DNA of 64,000 nucleotides from Streptomyces genisteinicus. GTDB taxonomy: Bacteria; Actinomycetota; Actinomycetes; Streptomycetales; Streptomycetaceae. Shown in pieces: positions 6,375-14,122 of this stretch. Both the position numbers and the translations under genes were made by a program. The stretch spans positions 806,001-870,000 of the forward strand of contig NZ_CP060825.1 of NCBI RefSeq assembly GCF_014489615.1, read 5' to 3'. Numbering within the stretch: position 1 is the stretch's first letter; each line of letters begins with the position of its first letter. The notes under the pieces were generated by a model that saw only the letters and a program-made list of their open reading frames with translations, made no database searches and had not been told where the DNA came from.

Positions 6375-8231
6375 TCATCGCCCGGGTATCTCCGCGGCGA
6401 CGAACTCCCCCGGCTCGCTGCCGCCCGCGGTCCCGGTCCGCGCGCCCGCGTCGCGGCGGACGAGGGCGGCGTAGCGGCCGTCCGCCGCCAGCAGTTCCGC
6501 GTGGGTGCCCCGCTCGGCGATGCGGCCGGCGTCGAGCACCACGATCTGGTCCGCGTCGCGCACGGTGGAGAGGCGGTGGGCGATGGTGATGGTCGTCCGG
6601 CCCTCGGAGAGCGCGTCGATGGCCTGCTGCACCGCGTGTTCGGTGGCGGTGTCCAGGGCGCTGGTCGCCTCGTCGAGGATGAGGACCGGCGGATCCCGCA
6701 GGATGGTGCGGGCGATGGCCAGGCGCTGCTTCTCACCACCGGAGAAGCGGTAGCCCCGCTCCCCCACCAGGGTGTCGTACCCCTCGGGGAGGGAGGCGAT
6801 GTGGTCGTGGATGTGGGCGGCGCGGGCCGCGGCCTCGATCTCCTCGTCCGTGGCGTCCGGCTTGGCGAAACGCAGGTTGTCGGCGACGGAGGCGTGGAAG
6901 AGGTAGGTCTCCTGGGAGACGACGCCGACGGCCCGGGCCAGGGTCTCGAAGCCGAGGTCGCGCACGTCGACGCCGTCGAGGGTGACCCGGCCGCCGGTGA
7001 CGTCGTAGAGCCGGGGCACCAGGTAGCCGAGCGTGGACTTGCCCGAGCCGGTGGGGCCGACGACCGCGAGGGAGCCGCCGGCGGGCACGGTGACGTCGAC
7101 CCGGTCGAGGGTGGGCCGCAGTTGGGCGGCGTCGTACGCGAAGTCGACCGACTCCAGGCGCACCTCGCCGGCGATCTTGTCGAGGCGCACCGGGTGGGCG
7201 GGCTCGGTGATGTCGACGCGCAGGTCGAGGTATTCGAAGATGCGCTGGAAGAGGGCGAGGGACGTCTGCATCTGCACGCCGGTGGAGAGCAGGCTGACGG
7301 CCGGCCGGAACAGGCCCTGCTGGAGGGAGACGAAGGCGACCAGGGTGCCGATCGAGATGGCCGCGCCGCCGGCGCCCATGGCGAGTCCGGCGGCCCAGTA
7401 GAGGAAGGCGGGCATGGCGGCCATGACGATGCCGATGACGGCCATCCGCCAGCGGCCGGCCATGCTGGAGCGCACCTCGAGGTCGACCAGGCGGTCGGAC
7501 TCGTCCTCGAACGCCCGGGTGAGGGAGTCGGCGCGGCCCATGGTGCGGCCGAGCAGGATGCCGCTGACCGAGAGGGACTCGGTGACGTTGGCCGCCATCG
7601 CCGCCATCTGCTTCTGCCGCTGGGTGGTGATCCTCTTGCGCTCGCGCCCCACGCGCCGGCTGATCCACACGAAGACCGGCAGCAGGAGCAGCGAGACGGC
7701 CGTGAGCCGCCAGTCCAGGGCGAGCATCGCGACGACGGTGGCGACGACCGCGGTGAGGTTGGAGACGAGGGAGGTGGCCGTGGAGGTGACCGTCGCCTGC
7801 ATCCCGCCGATGTCGTTGGCGATGCGCGACTGGACCTCACCGGTGCGGGTCCTGGTGAAGAAGGCGAGGGGCATCCGCTGGAGCTGGGCGTAGACGGCGG
7901 TGCGCAGGTCGTGCATGACGCGCTGGCCCACCGTGGTGGAGATCAGCGTCTGGAGGACGCCGAAGACACCGGTCATGACGGCGGTGGCGATCATGCCGAG
8001 CGCCAGCAGGCTGAGCAGTCCGGTCCTGCCCTGGGGGATCGCGGTGTCGAGGATCTCCCGCAGCAGGAACGGCGAGGCCACCGCGACCAGCGAGGAGGCG
8101 CCGACGAGCAGGCCGACGACGGCGAGCCGCCCGCGGTAGGGGCGGAACAGGCGCAGGATGCGCCGGACGTCGGCCGGCGGCTGGTCGGGGCTCTTCGGCG
8201 GCGGTGTCCAGGTGGGGTGTTCGGGGCGCAA
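6375..8231 (-). CDS. ABC exporter half-transporter, fused TMD-NBD (MsbA/LmrA type), 618 aa
   Basis: Homodimer-type exporter for lipids or drugs. Six membrane segments lie within residues 35-310, followed by an ATPase domain with Walker A GPTGSGKS (392-399), Q-loop VVSQETYLF (438-446), signature FSGGEKQR (496-503), Walker B VLILDEATSALD with Glu521, and H-loop His552. All catalytic motifs are intact. The start is a TTG at 8231 supported by GAGGGAG five bases upstream; no in-frame ATG or GTG lies before the conserved RRILRLFRPYRGR. It is divergent from a MarR-type regulator with 90 bp between, the usual arrangement for a regulated multidrug exporter. The hypothetical gene at 5747 is likely downstream in the same unit. 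Confidence 0.93.
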   Translation of the reverse strand: MRPEHPTWTPPPKSPDQPPADVRRILRLFRPYRGRLAVVGLLVGASSLVAVASPFLLREILDTAIPQGRTGLLSLLALGMIATAVMTGVFGVLQTLISTTVGQRVMHDLRTAVYAQLQRMPLAFFTRTRTGEVQSRIANDIGGMQATVTSTATSLVSNLTAVVATVVAMLALDWRLTAVSLLLLPVFVWISRRVGRERKRITTQRQKQMAAMAANVTESLSVSGILLGRTMGRADSLTRAFEDESDRLVDLEVRSSMAGRWRMAVIGIVMAAMPAFLYWAAGLAMGAGGAAISIGTLVAFVSLQQGLFRPAVSLLSTGVQMQTSLALFQRIFEYLDLRVDITEPAHPVRLDKIAGEVRLESVDFAYDAAQLRPTLDRVDVTVPAGGSLAVVGPTGSGKSTLGYLVPRLYDVTGGRVTLDGVDVRDLGFETLARAVGVVSQETYLFHASVADNLRFAKPDATDEEIEAAARAAHIHDHIASLPEGYDTLVGERGYRFSGGEKQRLAIARTILRDPPVLILDEATSALDTATEHAVQQAIDALSEGRTTITIAHRLSTVRDADQIVVLDAGRIAERGTHAELLAADGRYAALVRRDAGARTGTAGGSEPGEFVAAEIPGR

Positions 8232-8286
8232 TGGTCTCCCTCGGTCGGGGCTGGGGTCTCGTGGAGCCTAGCTCACTGTTACCTGT

Positions 8287-8315
8287 ATTCACAATGAACG
8301 GGGTCCTGATATTGT
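8287..8315. promoter_or_regulatory. MarR operator-like site and probable leaderless promoter
   Basis: ATTCA-caa-TGAAc (8287-8299) is a near-palindrome of MarR-operator type in the spacer between the divergent exporter and regulator genes. It overlaps a possible -35 TTCACA (8288-8293); TATTGT (8310-8315) follows after 16 bp, placing the start of transcription at about the ATG (8322). Repressor binding here would block both promoters. Confidence 0.45.
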
Positions 8316-8321
8316 TCCCGC

Positions 8322-8771
8322 ATGAGCGACCCCGACGCCGACGGCCTGCTCGCCGAGCAGCTGCTGCGGCTCACCCGACGGCTCCACCGCAGCCAGAAGC
8401 GCCAGCTGGAGCAGGCGGAGATCCGGATCACACCGGCCCAGTCACGCCTGCTGCGCGCCCTCGCACACTACGACGCGCCGCCCAGGATGGCCGATCTCGC
8501 CGCACACCTGGAGGTGGTCCCGCGCGCCGTGACCAGCCTGGTGGACGGGCTGGAGACGGTCGGGTGCGTGCGCCGCGCGCCCGACCCGGCGAACCGCCGG
8601 GTCACGCGCATCGAGCTCACGGACGACGGCCGCGCCGCCCTGCGCACCCTGCGCGACGCGCGCCGGGCCGCGGCCGAGGACGTGCTGGCGCCCCTGACGG
8701 ACGAGCAGCGCGACGTGCTCGGCGGGCTGCTGTCCGCCCTGGTCGACGGGCGCACCGAGGGCCGCCGCTGA
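8322..8771 (+). CDS. MarR family transcriptional regulator, 149 aa
   Basis: Winged-helix dimeric regulator that usually senses small aromatic or drug-like ligands. The N-terminal helix contains LLRLTRRLHRSQKRQLEQAE. The DNA-binding core includes ITPAQSRLLRALAHYD, then MADLAAHLEVVPRAVTSLVD, with the wing CVRRAPDPANRRVTRIELTD. The length is typical. No ribosome site precedes the ATG, and promoter-like boxes end about seven bases upstream, so translation may be leaderless. It is divergent from the exporter at 6375-8231, which it most likely represses together with itself; no ligand can be read from the sequence. Confidence 0.92.
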   Translation: MSDPDADGLLAEQLLRLTRRLHRSQKRQLEQAEIRITPAQSRLLRALAHYDAPPRMADLAAHLEVVPRAVTSLVDGLETVGCVRRAPDPANRRVTRIELTDDGRAALRTLRDARRAAAEDVLAPLTDEQRDVLGGLLSALVDGRTEGRR

Positions 8772-8965
8772 GGCTCCGGCGCACGGACGGCGCACAGCGG
8801 GCGCCGGAGCGCGAGGCGGACGCGGGCGGGGCGGACGCGCGGGCGTGCCGGGCCGGCCACCCTGCTCCCGTGCGTCCGCGTGCGCGGAAAATCGATTGCC
8901 CGCGGCGGTCGTGAGCGGCGAACCTTGCACGGTTTGCTCCATTCGCCGACGAGCCGTGGGACCTC

Positions 8966-10816
8966 ATGCAGATTCGCGACCTTCCGTATCCCGATCCAGG
9001 CGAACCGGACACCCGTTCGGGCACCCGCTATCTGCTGTGGCTCGGCCGGGGCCAGCTGCGCGGGCAGCTCGTCACCCTGGCCTGGGGCCTGCTGCACTTC
9101 GTCTCCGTGATGGCCCTTCCGTACGGCGTCGGCCTCGCCGTGCAGGCCGTCGTCGACGGATCGGGGGCCCGGCTCGCCGCGGCGGGCGGGGTGCTGGCGG
9201 TGTCCGCCGTCCTCATCGCGCTCGGCGACACGATGCTGCACCGCACCGCCGTCACCAACTGGATCACCGCGGCCGCCCGGACCCAGCAGCTGCTCGCCCG
9301 CAAGACCGCCTCGCTCGGCTCCGCGCTCACCCGCCGGGTGGCCGCGGGCGAGGTGGTCGCCGTCTCCACGGGCGACGTGGAGAAGATCGGCTGGTTCGTC
9401 GAAGGCGTCTCCCGCTTCCTGGCGGCGGCGATCACCGTCGTCCTGGTCTGCGTGGGCCTGTTCGTGTACGAACCGCATCTGGGTCTGCTGGTGGCCCTCG
9501 GCGTTCCGGTCCTCGCGCTCGGCGTCCTCCCGCTGCTCCCCCGCGCCACCCGGCTCGCCGACGTGCAGCGCGAGAAGGCGGGGCGGGCCACCGAACTGGC
9601 CTCCGACACCGTGGCCGGCCTGCGGGTGCTGCGCGGCATCGGCGGCGAGGAGCTCTTCCTCGACCGGTACCGGGCCGCCTCGCAGGAGGTCCGCGGCGCC
9701 GCCGTGCGCAGCGCCGGGATGTGGTCGCTGATCTCCGGCATCCAGGTGCTGCTGCCGGGCCTGCTGATGATCGGCGTCGTCTGGTACGGCGTCGGGCTGG
9801 TCGGCGACGGGCGGATCGCGGTCGGCGAACTCGTCACCGTCTACAGCGCGGTGATGCTCCTGGGGTATCCGCTCCGTCATTTCGAGGAGATCGCGATGGC
9901 CTATTCGTTCTCCCGCCCGTCGGCGCGCCGCGCCGCGCGGGTGCTGGCGCTGGAGCGCACCGCCACCACCGGCTCCACTGCCGCCGCTGCCGACACGGCC
10001 GACGCCCCGAACGCCCCCGGCGCCGGGCGTGCCGCCGCCTCCGGGGAGCTGTACGACCCCGCCAGCGGGCTGCTCGTCCCCGCCGGTTCGCTGACCGCGG
10101 TGGTCTGCGGCGACCCGGACGCGGCGGGCCGGCTCGCCGAGCGGCTCGGCGGGCACCCCGCCGACCCGGACGGCCTGCCCTCCGTCCTGCTCGGCGGGGT
10201 GCCCCTCGACGGTCTCTCCCTCGACGAGGCCCGGACCGCCGTGCTCGTCCAGGACAAGGACCCGGTGCTGCTCTCGGGCAGCCTGCGCGAGCTGCTCGCC
10301 GTCCCGGCGTCCGGCGCCGTCGCCCCGCGGGACGCGCTGGCGGCCGCGGAGTGCGGCGACGTCCTGGCGGCCCTGGCCCAGGCCGCCCTCGACGACGACC
10401 CGATGGAGGCGCCGGTCACCGAGCGGGGCCGTTCGCTGTCCGGCGGACAGCGGCAGCGCATCGCGCTCGCCCGCTCGCTGGTCACGGACCCCGCGGTGCT
10501 GGTGCTCGACGAGCCGACCTCGGCCGTCGACTCGCACACCGAGGCGCGGATCGCCGACGGTGTGCGGGCGCTGCGCACCGGTCGCACCACGGTCGTGCTC
10601 ACCTCGTCACCGCTGCTGCTCGACCGGGCCGACCGGGTCGTCCTGCTGCACGAGGGCGAGGCCGTGGCGGCGGGCACCCACCGCGAGCTGCTGGACACCG
10701 AACCCCGCTACCGGGCCGTCGTCACCCGCGAGACCGACGAGGAACGGCTCTCGGCCGTGTCCGGCGCGGCCCGCGCGGCGGCACCGAAGGACTTCGACAT
10801 CGAGGAGACGGCATGA
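8966..10816 (+). CDS. ABC exporter subunit A with degenerate Walker A, 616 aa
   Basis: Fused transmembrane (about residues 37-310) and ATPase domains. The ATPase domain is lopsided. Where Walker A should be, the chain reads CGDPDAAGRL (381-390) with no GK[ST], and the H-loop His is replaced in LTSSPLL (545-551). Signature LSGGQRQR (491-498) and Walker B VLVLDEPTSAVD (511-522) are intact. Linker residues 331-360 are Ala-rich. The stop overlaps the next gene's start by four bases (ATGA), so the two are translationally coupled. The missing motifs match what the partner retains, so together they form one full and one dead ATP site, as in TM287/288- or TAP-like heterodimers. The substrate is unknown. 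Confidence 0.9.
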   Translation: MQIRDLPYPDPGEPDTRSGTRYLLWLGRGQLRGQLVTLAWGLLHFVSVMALPYGVGLAVQAVVDGSGARLAAAGGVLAVSAVLIALGDTMLHRTAVTNWITAAARTQQLLARKTASLGSALTRRVAAGEVVAVSTGDVEKIGWFVEGVSRFLAAAITVVLVCVGLFVYEPHLGLLVALGVPVLALGVLPLLPRATRLADVQREKAGRATELASDTVAGLRVLRGIGGEELFLDRYRAASQEVRGAAVRSAGMWSLISGIQVLLPGLLMIGVVWYGVGLVGDGRIAVGELVTVYSAVMLLGYPLRHFEEIAMAYSFSRPSARRAARVLALERTATTGSTAAAADTADAPNAPGAGRAAASGELYDPASGLLVPAGSLTAVVCGDPDAAGRLAERLGGHPADPDGLPSVLLGGVPLDGLSLDEARTAVLVQDKDPVLLSGSLRELLAVPASGAVAPRDALAAAECGDVLAALAQAALDDDPMEAPVTERGRSLSGGQRQRIALARSLVTDPAVLVLDEPTSAVDSHTEARIADGVRALRTGRTTVVLTSSPLLLDRADRVVLLHEGEAVAAGTHRELLDTEPRYRAVVTRETDEERLSAVSGAARAAAPKDFDIEETA

Positions 10817-12594
10817 TCGGCGTGGCGCCGCCGGAGTACGACCCGGCGGCCCCCCGGACCGCGAACACCCTGCCCGTGGGCTCGCCGGCGACCGTACGGG
10901 CCTATGTGCGGGAGCTGGTACGGCGTCACCGTGCCGCGTTCGGCGTGCTCATCGGGGTCAACACGGTCGCGGTGGTGGCCTCGATGGCGGGCCCCTGGCT
11001 GCTCGGCTCGCTCGTCGAGCGCGCCGCGGACGGGGCACGCGACCTGCATCTGGAGCGCACCGCCGCGCTGTTCGCCGCGGCCCTCGTCGTCCAGGCCGTC
11101 TTCGTACGGCTGATGCGGCTGCGCGGGGCGATCCTGGGCGAACGGATGCTGGCCGACCTGCGCGAGGACTTCCTCGTCCGGTCCGTCGGTCTGCCGCCGG
11201 GGGTGCTGGAACGGGCCGGGACGGGCGACCTGCTGTCCCGGATCACGACCGACATCGACCGGCTCGCGAACGCGATGCGGGAGGCCGTGCCGCAGCTGAC
11301 GATCGGCGTCTTCTGGATCCTGCTGCTGCTCGGCGGGCTCACCGTGACCGCACCGCCGCTGGCGCCCGCCGTGCTGCTCGCGGTGCCGCTGCTGGTGATC
11401 GGCTGCCGCTGGTACTTCCGGCGGGCTCCGTCGGCCTACCGGTCGGAGGCCGCGGGCTACGCGGCGGTCGCCGCCGTGCTCGCGGAGACGGTGGACGCGG
11501 GGCGCACCGTCGAGGCGCACCGGCTCGGCGGGCGCCGGGTGGCCCTGTCGGACCGGCGCATCAAGGAGTGGACGGCGTGGGAGCGGTACACGCTGTCACT
11601 GCGCTCGGTGCTCTTCCCCGTGATCAACCTGACGCACGCGACGGTGCTCACCTCGGTGCTGATGGTCGGCGGGGTGTTCGTCCTCCAGGGGTGGATCGGC
11701 ATCGGCCAGCTGACCACGTCGGCGCTGATCGCCCAGATGATGGTCGACCCGGTGAACCTGATCCTGCGCTGGTACGACGAGCTCCAGGTGGCGCAGGTGT
11801 CGCTGGGGCGGCTGGTGGGCGTCCGGGAGATCTCGTCCGACGAGGGCGACGCCGCGGTGCGGCCGGACGGGCGCGACGTGCGCGCCGACGAGGTGCGCTT
11901 CGGGTACCTGGAGGGCGTCGACGTGCTGCACCGGGTGTCGATGGACATCGCCCCCGGGTCCCGTCTGGCCCTGGTGGGGCCCTCGGGTGCGGGCAAGTCG
12001 ACGCTGGGCAGGCTGCTGGCCGGGATCTACGCGCCCCGCGCGGGCACGGTCACGCTCGGCGCGGCCGAGCTGTCCCGGATGCCCGCGGAGCGGGTGCGCG
12101 AGCACGTGGCCCTGGTCAACCAGGAGCACCACGTCTTCACGGGCTCGCTGCGGGACAACCTGCGGCTCGCCCGCGCGGGCGCCGGCGACGCGGAGCTGTG
12201 GGCCGCGCTCGGCGCGGTCGACGCGGACGGCTGGGCCCGCGGTCTCGACGGCGGGCTCGACACCGAGGTCGGCTCGGGCGGCACCGCGCTCACCCCCGCG
12301 CAGGCGCAGCAGGTCGCGCTCGCCCGGCTGGTGCTGGCCGATCCGCACACCCTGGTGCTCGACGAGGCGACGTCGCTGCTCGACCCGAGGGCCGCACGCC
12401 ATCTGGAGCGCTCGCTGTCGCGGGTCCTGGAGGGCCGGACGGTGGTGGCCATCGCCCACCGGCTGCACACCGCGCACGACGCGGACGTGATCGCCGTGGT
12501 GGAGGCGGGCCGCATCACCGAGCTGGGCAGCCATGACGAACTGGTCGCCGCAGGCGGCCCGTACGCGGCGCTGTGGCGGTCCTGGCACGGGTGA
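10813..12594 (+). CDS. ABC exporter subunit B with degenerate signature motif, 593 aa
   Basis: Partner of the preceding subunit. Membrane segments lie within about residues 40-310. The ATPase domain has an intact Walker A GPSGAGKS (389-396), Q-loop VNQEHHVF, Walker B TLVLDEATSLLD with Glu518, and H-loop His549. The signature motif is LTPAQ (493-497) where LSGGQ is expected. This subunit's Walker A/B and His would pair with the LSGGQ of subunit A to make the hydrolysing site; the other site would combine subunit A's broken Walker A with this LTPAQ and be inactive. The first ~27 residues are a polar extension. It ends before a small 7-bp hairpin (12623-12640) and a long non-coding repeat region. 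Confidence 0.92.
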   Translation: MIGVAPPEYDPAAPRTANTLPVGSPATVRAYVRELVRRHRAAFGVLIGVNTVAVVASMAGPWLLGSLVERAADGARDLHLERTAALFAAALVVQAVFVRLMRLRGAILGERMLADLREDFLVRSVGLPPGVLERAGTGDLLSRITTDIDRLANAMREAVPQLTIGVFWILLLLGGLTVTAPPLAPAVLLAVPLLVIGCRWYFRRAPSAYRSEAAGYAAVAAVLAETVDAGRTVEAHRLGGRRVALSDRRIKEWTAWERYTLSLRSVLFPVINLTHATVLTSVLMVGGVFVLQGWIGIGQLTTSALIAQMMVDPVNLILRWYDELQVAQVSLGRLVGVREISSDEGDAAVRPDGRDVRADEVRFGYLEGVDVLHRVSMDIAPGSRLALVGPSGAGKSTLGRLLAGIYAPRAGTVTLGAAELSRMPAERVREHVALVNQEHHVFTGSLRDNLRLARAGAGDAELWAALGAVDADGWARGLDGGLDTEVGSGGTALTPAQAQQVALARLVLADPHTLVLDEATSLLDPRAARHLERSLSRVLEGRTVVAIAHRLHTAHDADVIAVVEAGRITELGSHDELVAAGGPYAALWRSWHG

Positions 12595-12660
12595 GACGTG
12601 CCGCGGGCCCGGGCCCGTGCGGGGTCCGTCCGCACGGACCGGGGGGCGCCGCCGGGGCCG

Positions 12661-12730
12661 GGCTCGGGCAGCGGCGCCATCCCGGGGTCGGGGCTCGGGC
12701 AGCGGTGCCATCCCGGGGTCGGGGCTCGGG
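12661..12730. repeat. 31-bp tandem repeat, 2.2 copies
   Basis: A 31-bp unit beginning GGCTCGGGCAGCGG repeats at 12661 and 12692 with one difference (C/T), then breaks off after GGCTCGGG at 12723. It is non-coding, between convergent genes. Confidence 0.8.
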
Positions 12731-12888
12731 GCTCGGGCTCCCGCGAACGGTCGGACACCGCCCAGAGGGCGTGTCAGCCCCCGCACGTGGTCCCGCGACC
12801 GGGCCGGATCCGGTCCGCCCCGCCGCCCGTCCCGCCCGGCCCGCGGACGGCTCCGTCCCGCCGCGTGGGACGGCGAGGGCGGCGCGGC

Positions 12889-13160
12889 GTGCGCGGGCGC
12901 ACGGGGCCCTCGCCGGTGGTTACGCGGGTGCCCGCCACAGTGGTGCGCGACGTGCGCGGGCGCGCAGGGCCCTCGCCGGCCAGGTACCGCCGAAGATGCC
13001 CAAGGCCGTGCGGTGCGCGGGCGCACAGGGCCCTCGCCGGCCGAGCCGGCCGTGCGCCCCGGCCAGACGTGACGCGCGGGCGCACGGCCCCCGGGGCAGC
13101 GTCACCGCGCCTGCTCAGTGGTGGGACATGACGCGCGCGGGCGCACGGGCCCCCGACCGG
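12889..13160. repeat. Five interspaced palindromic repeats with about 61-bp period
   Basis: The core GCGCGGGCGC starts at 12891, 12954, 13015, 13074 and 13135, giving spacings of 63, 61, 59 and 61 bp. Copies 1-3 share about 28 bp (12889-12916, 12952-12979, 13013-13040) with at most two differences between any pair; copies 4 and 5 keep only the first part. Each complete copy opens with the perfect hairpin GTGCGC-GG-GCGCAC or a close variant and continues GGGCCCTCGCCGG. The 31-35 bp between copies are mutually unrelated. The geometry equals that of a type I-E CRISPR array, but no cas gene is present in the window, the repeats decay along the block, and the hairpin is at the repeat edge. I call it an unexplained interspaced repeat, not a CRISPR. 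Confidence 0.75.
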
Positions 13161-13176
13161 ACACGCGCCGCCGGGC

Positions 13177-13208
13177 AGCGGGGCGCGCACAGGACCGCGC
13201 GCCCCGCT
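13177..13208 (-). terminator. 12-bp terminator hairpin
   Basis: AGCGGGGCGCGC (13177-13188) pairs with GCGCGCCCCGCT (13197-13208), loop of 8 nt. The stem abuts the stop codon of the minus-strand gene at 13208. Confidence 0.75.
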
Positions 13209-13999
13209 CAGATGACGTTCAGCGCCGCCGCGCCGCCGATGCCGCCCAGCAGCATGAAGGCGGGCATGAGCACCTTCAGCTCCACCCAGCTGCCGGCCCG
13301 GAAGCGGATGGCCTTCGGCGGGCCCACCGGGTACCAGCGCTTGCGTCCGATCGGGATGGGCCACAGGATCGGGCAGCCGGAGACGGTCAGGGCGTCGCCG
13401 ATGTCGTGGACGAGAGCGCCGAGCACGATGGGCAGGCCCAGCCACAGGTACTCCTGGCCGGGCGCCTCGAAGAGCCAGTTCGCGCCGTTCCCGGACTGGT
13501 CGAGGACGCCCGCGAGGATCCACGCGCTGGTCGCCCCGAGCAGCCAGACGAGCACGTCGCTGGAGACCCGGGCGGCGCGCCACAGCAGACCCTCGACGGC
13601 GAGCACCATGTGCACGAAGAGCAGGCCGAGGACGGCCCACCGGCCGCCGAGGACCGCGAGCGCGGAGGCCCCGCCGCCGATGAGGACGGCCCAGAGCCAG
13701 GTGTGGGTGAGGGTGCGGTGGCCTCCGGTGCGCCGCGCGTCGCCGGGCTTGCGGGTCGCCTTGTAGACGGCGAAGGACAGCTTGTCGACGATCCCGCACA
13801 GCGCCCGGGATATCGGCCCGAAGGCGCGGGAGATCGTGGCGGCCTTGTGGTCGAGGTCCGGCGCCAGTGCCGCGCCCGCGCAGATGAGGGCGCCGACGAC
13901 GAGTACCGGCCACGGCATCGGATGGCCGGCCGCGGCCGTCGCGGCGCCCACCCCCAGCCACGCTGCCGCGCCGGAGAGTGAGTGCGCCGGTCCCATCAT
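13208..13999 (-). CDS. YdjM/DUF457-type membrane metal-dependent hydrolase, 263 aa
   Basis: Integral membrane protein with six to eight segments and the conserved metal-ligand pattern of the YdjM (LexA-regulated, membrane-bound metal-dependent hydrolase) family. The visible ligands are His6 in PAHSLSG, the Asp pair in APDLDHK (about 46-52), the HRTLTHT motif in a cytoplasmic loop, and HDIGD near the C-terminal third. The length is typical of actinobacterial members. The start has two adjacent ATGs (13999 and 13996) behind GGGGACAGG. It stands alone, divergent from the helicase at 14123. The biochemical substrate is not known for the family. Confidence 0.85.
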   Translation of the reverse strand: MMGPAHSLSGAAAWLGVGAATAAAGHPMPWPVLVVGALICAGAALAPDLDHKAATISRAFGPISRALCGIVDKLSFAVYKATRKPGDARRTGGHRTLTHTWLWAVLIGGGASALAVLGGRWAVLGLLFVHMVLAVEGLLWRAARVSSDVLVWLLGATSAWILAGVLDQSGNGANWLFEAPGQEYLWLGLPIVLGALVHDIGDALTVSGCPILWPIPIGRKRWYPVGPPKAIRFRAGSWVELKVLMPAFMLLGGIGGAAALNVI

Positions 14000-14122
14000 C
14001 TGCCTGTCCCCGCCCCGTCATCCGTTGTACCGCTCGTGAGTTGACGGGTCAGCGTACCGTTCGTGATCTTCGCGGTGCCGGGCGGTTCCCTCATCCGGGG
14101 GGAAGGCAGGCAAGATGGGGGC

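Noticed and set aside
12889..13160. CRISPR array
   Set aside because: Period and spacer lengths fit, but repeats decay strongly, the hairpin is at the repeat edge, spacers are as GC-rich as the background and no cas gene is present. Listed as an unexplained repeat.
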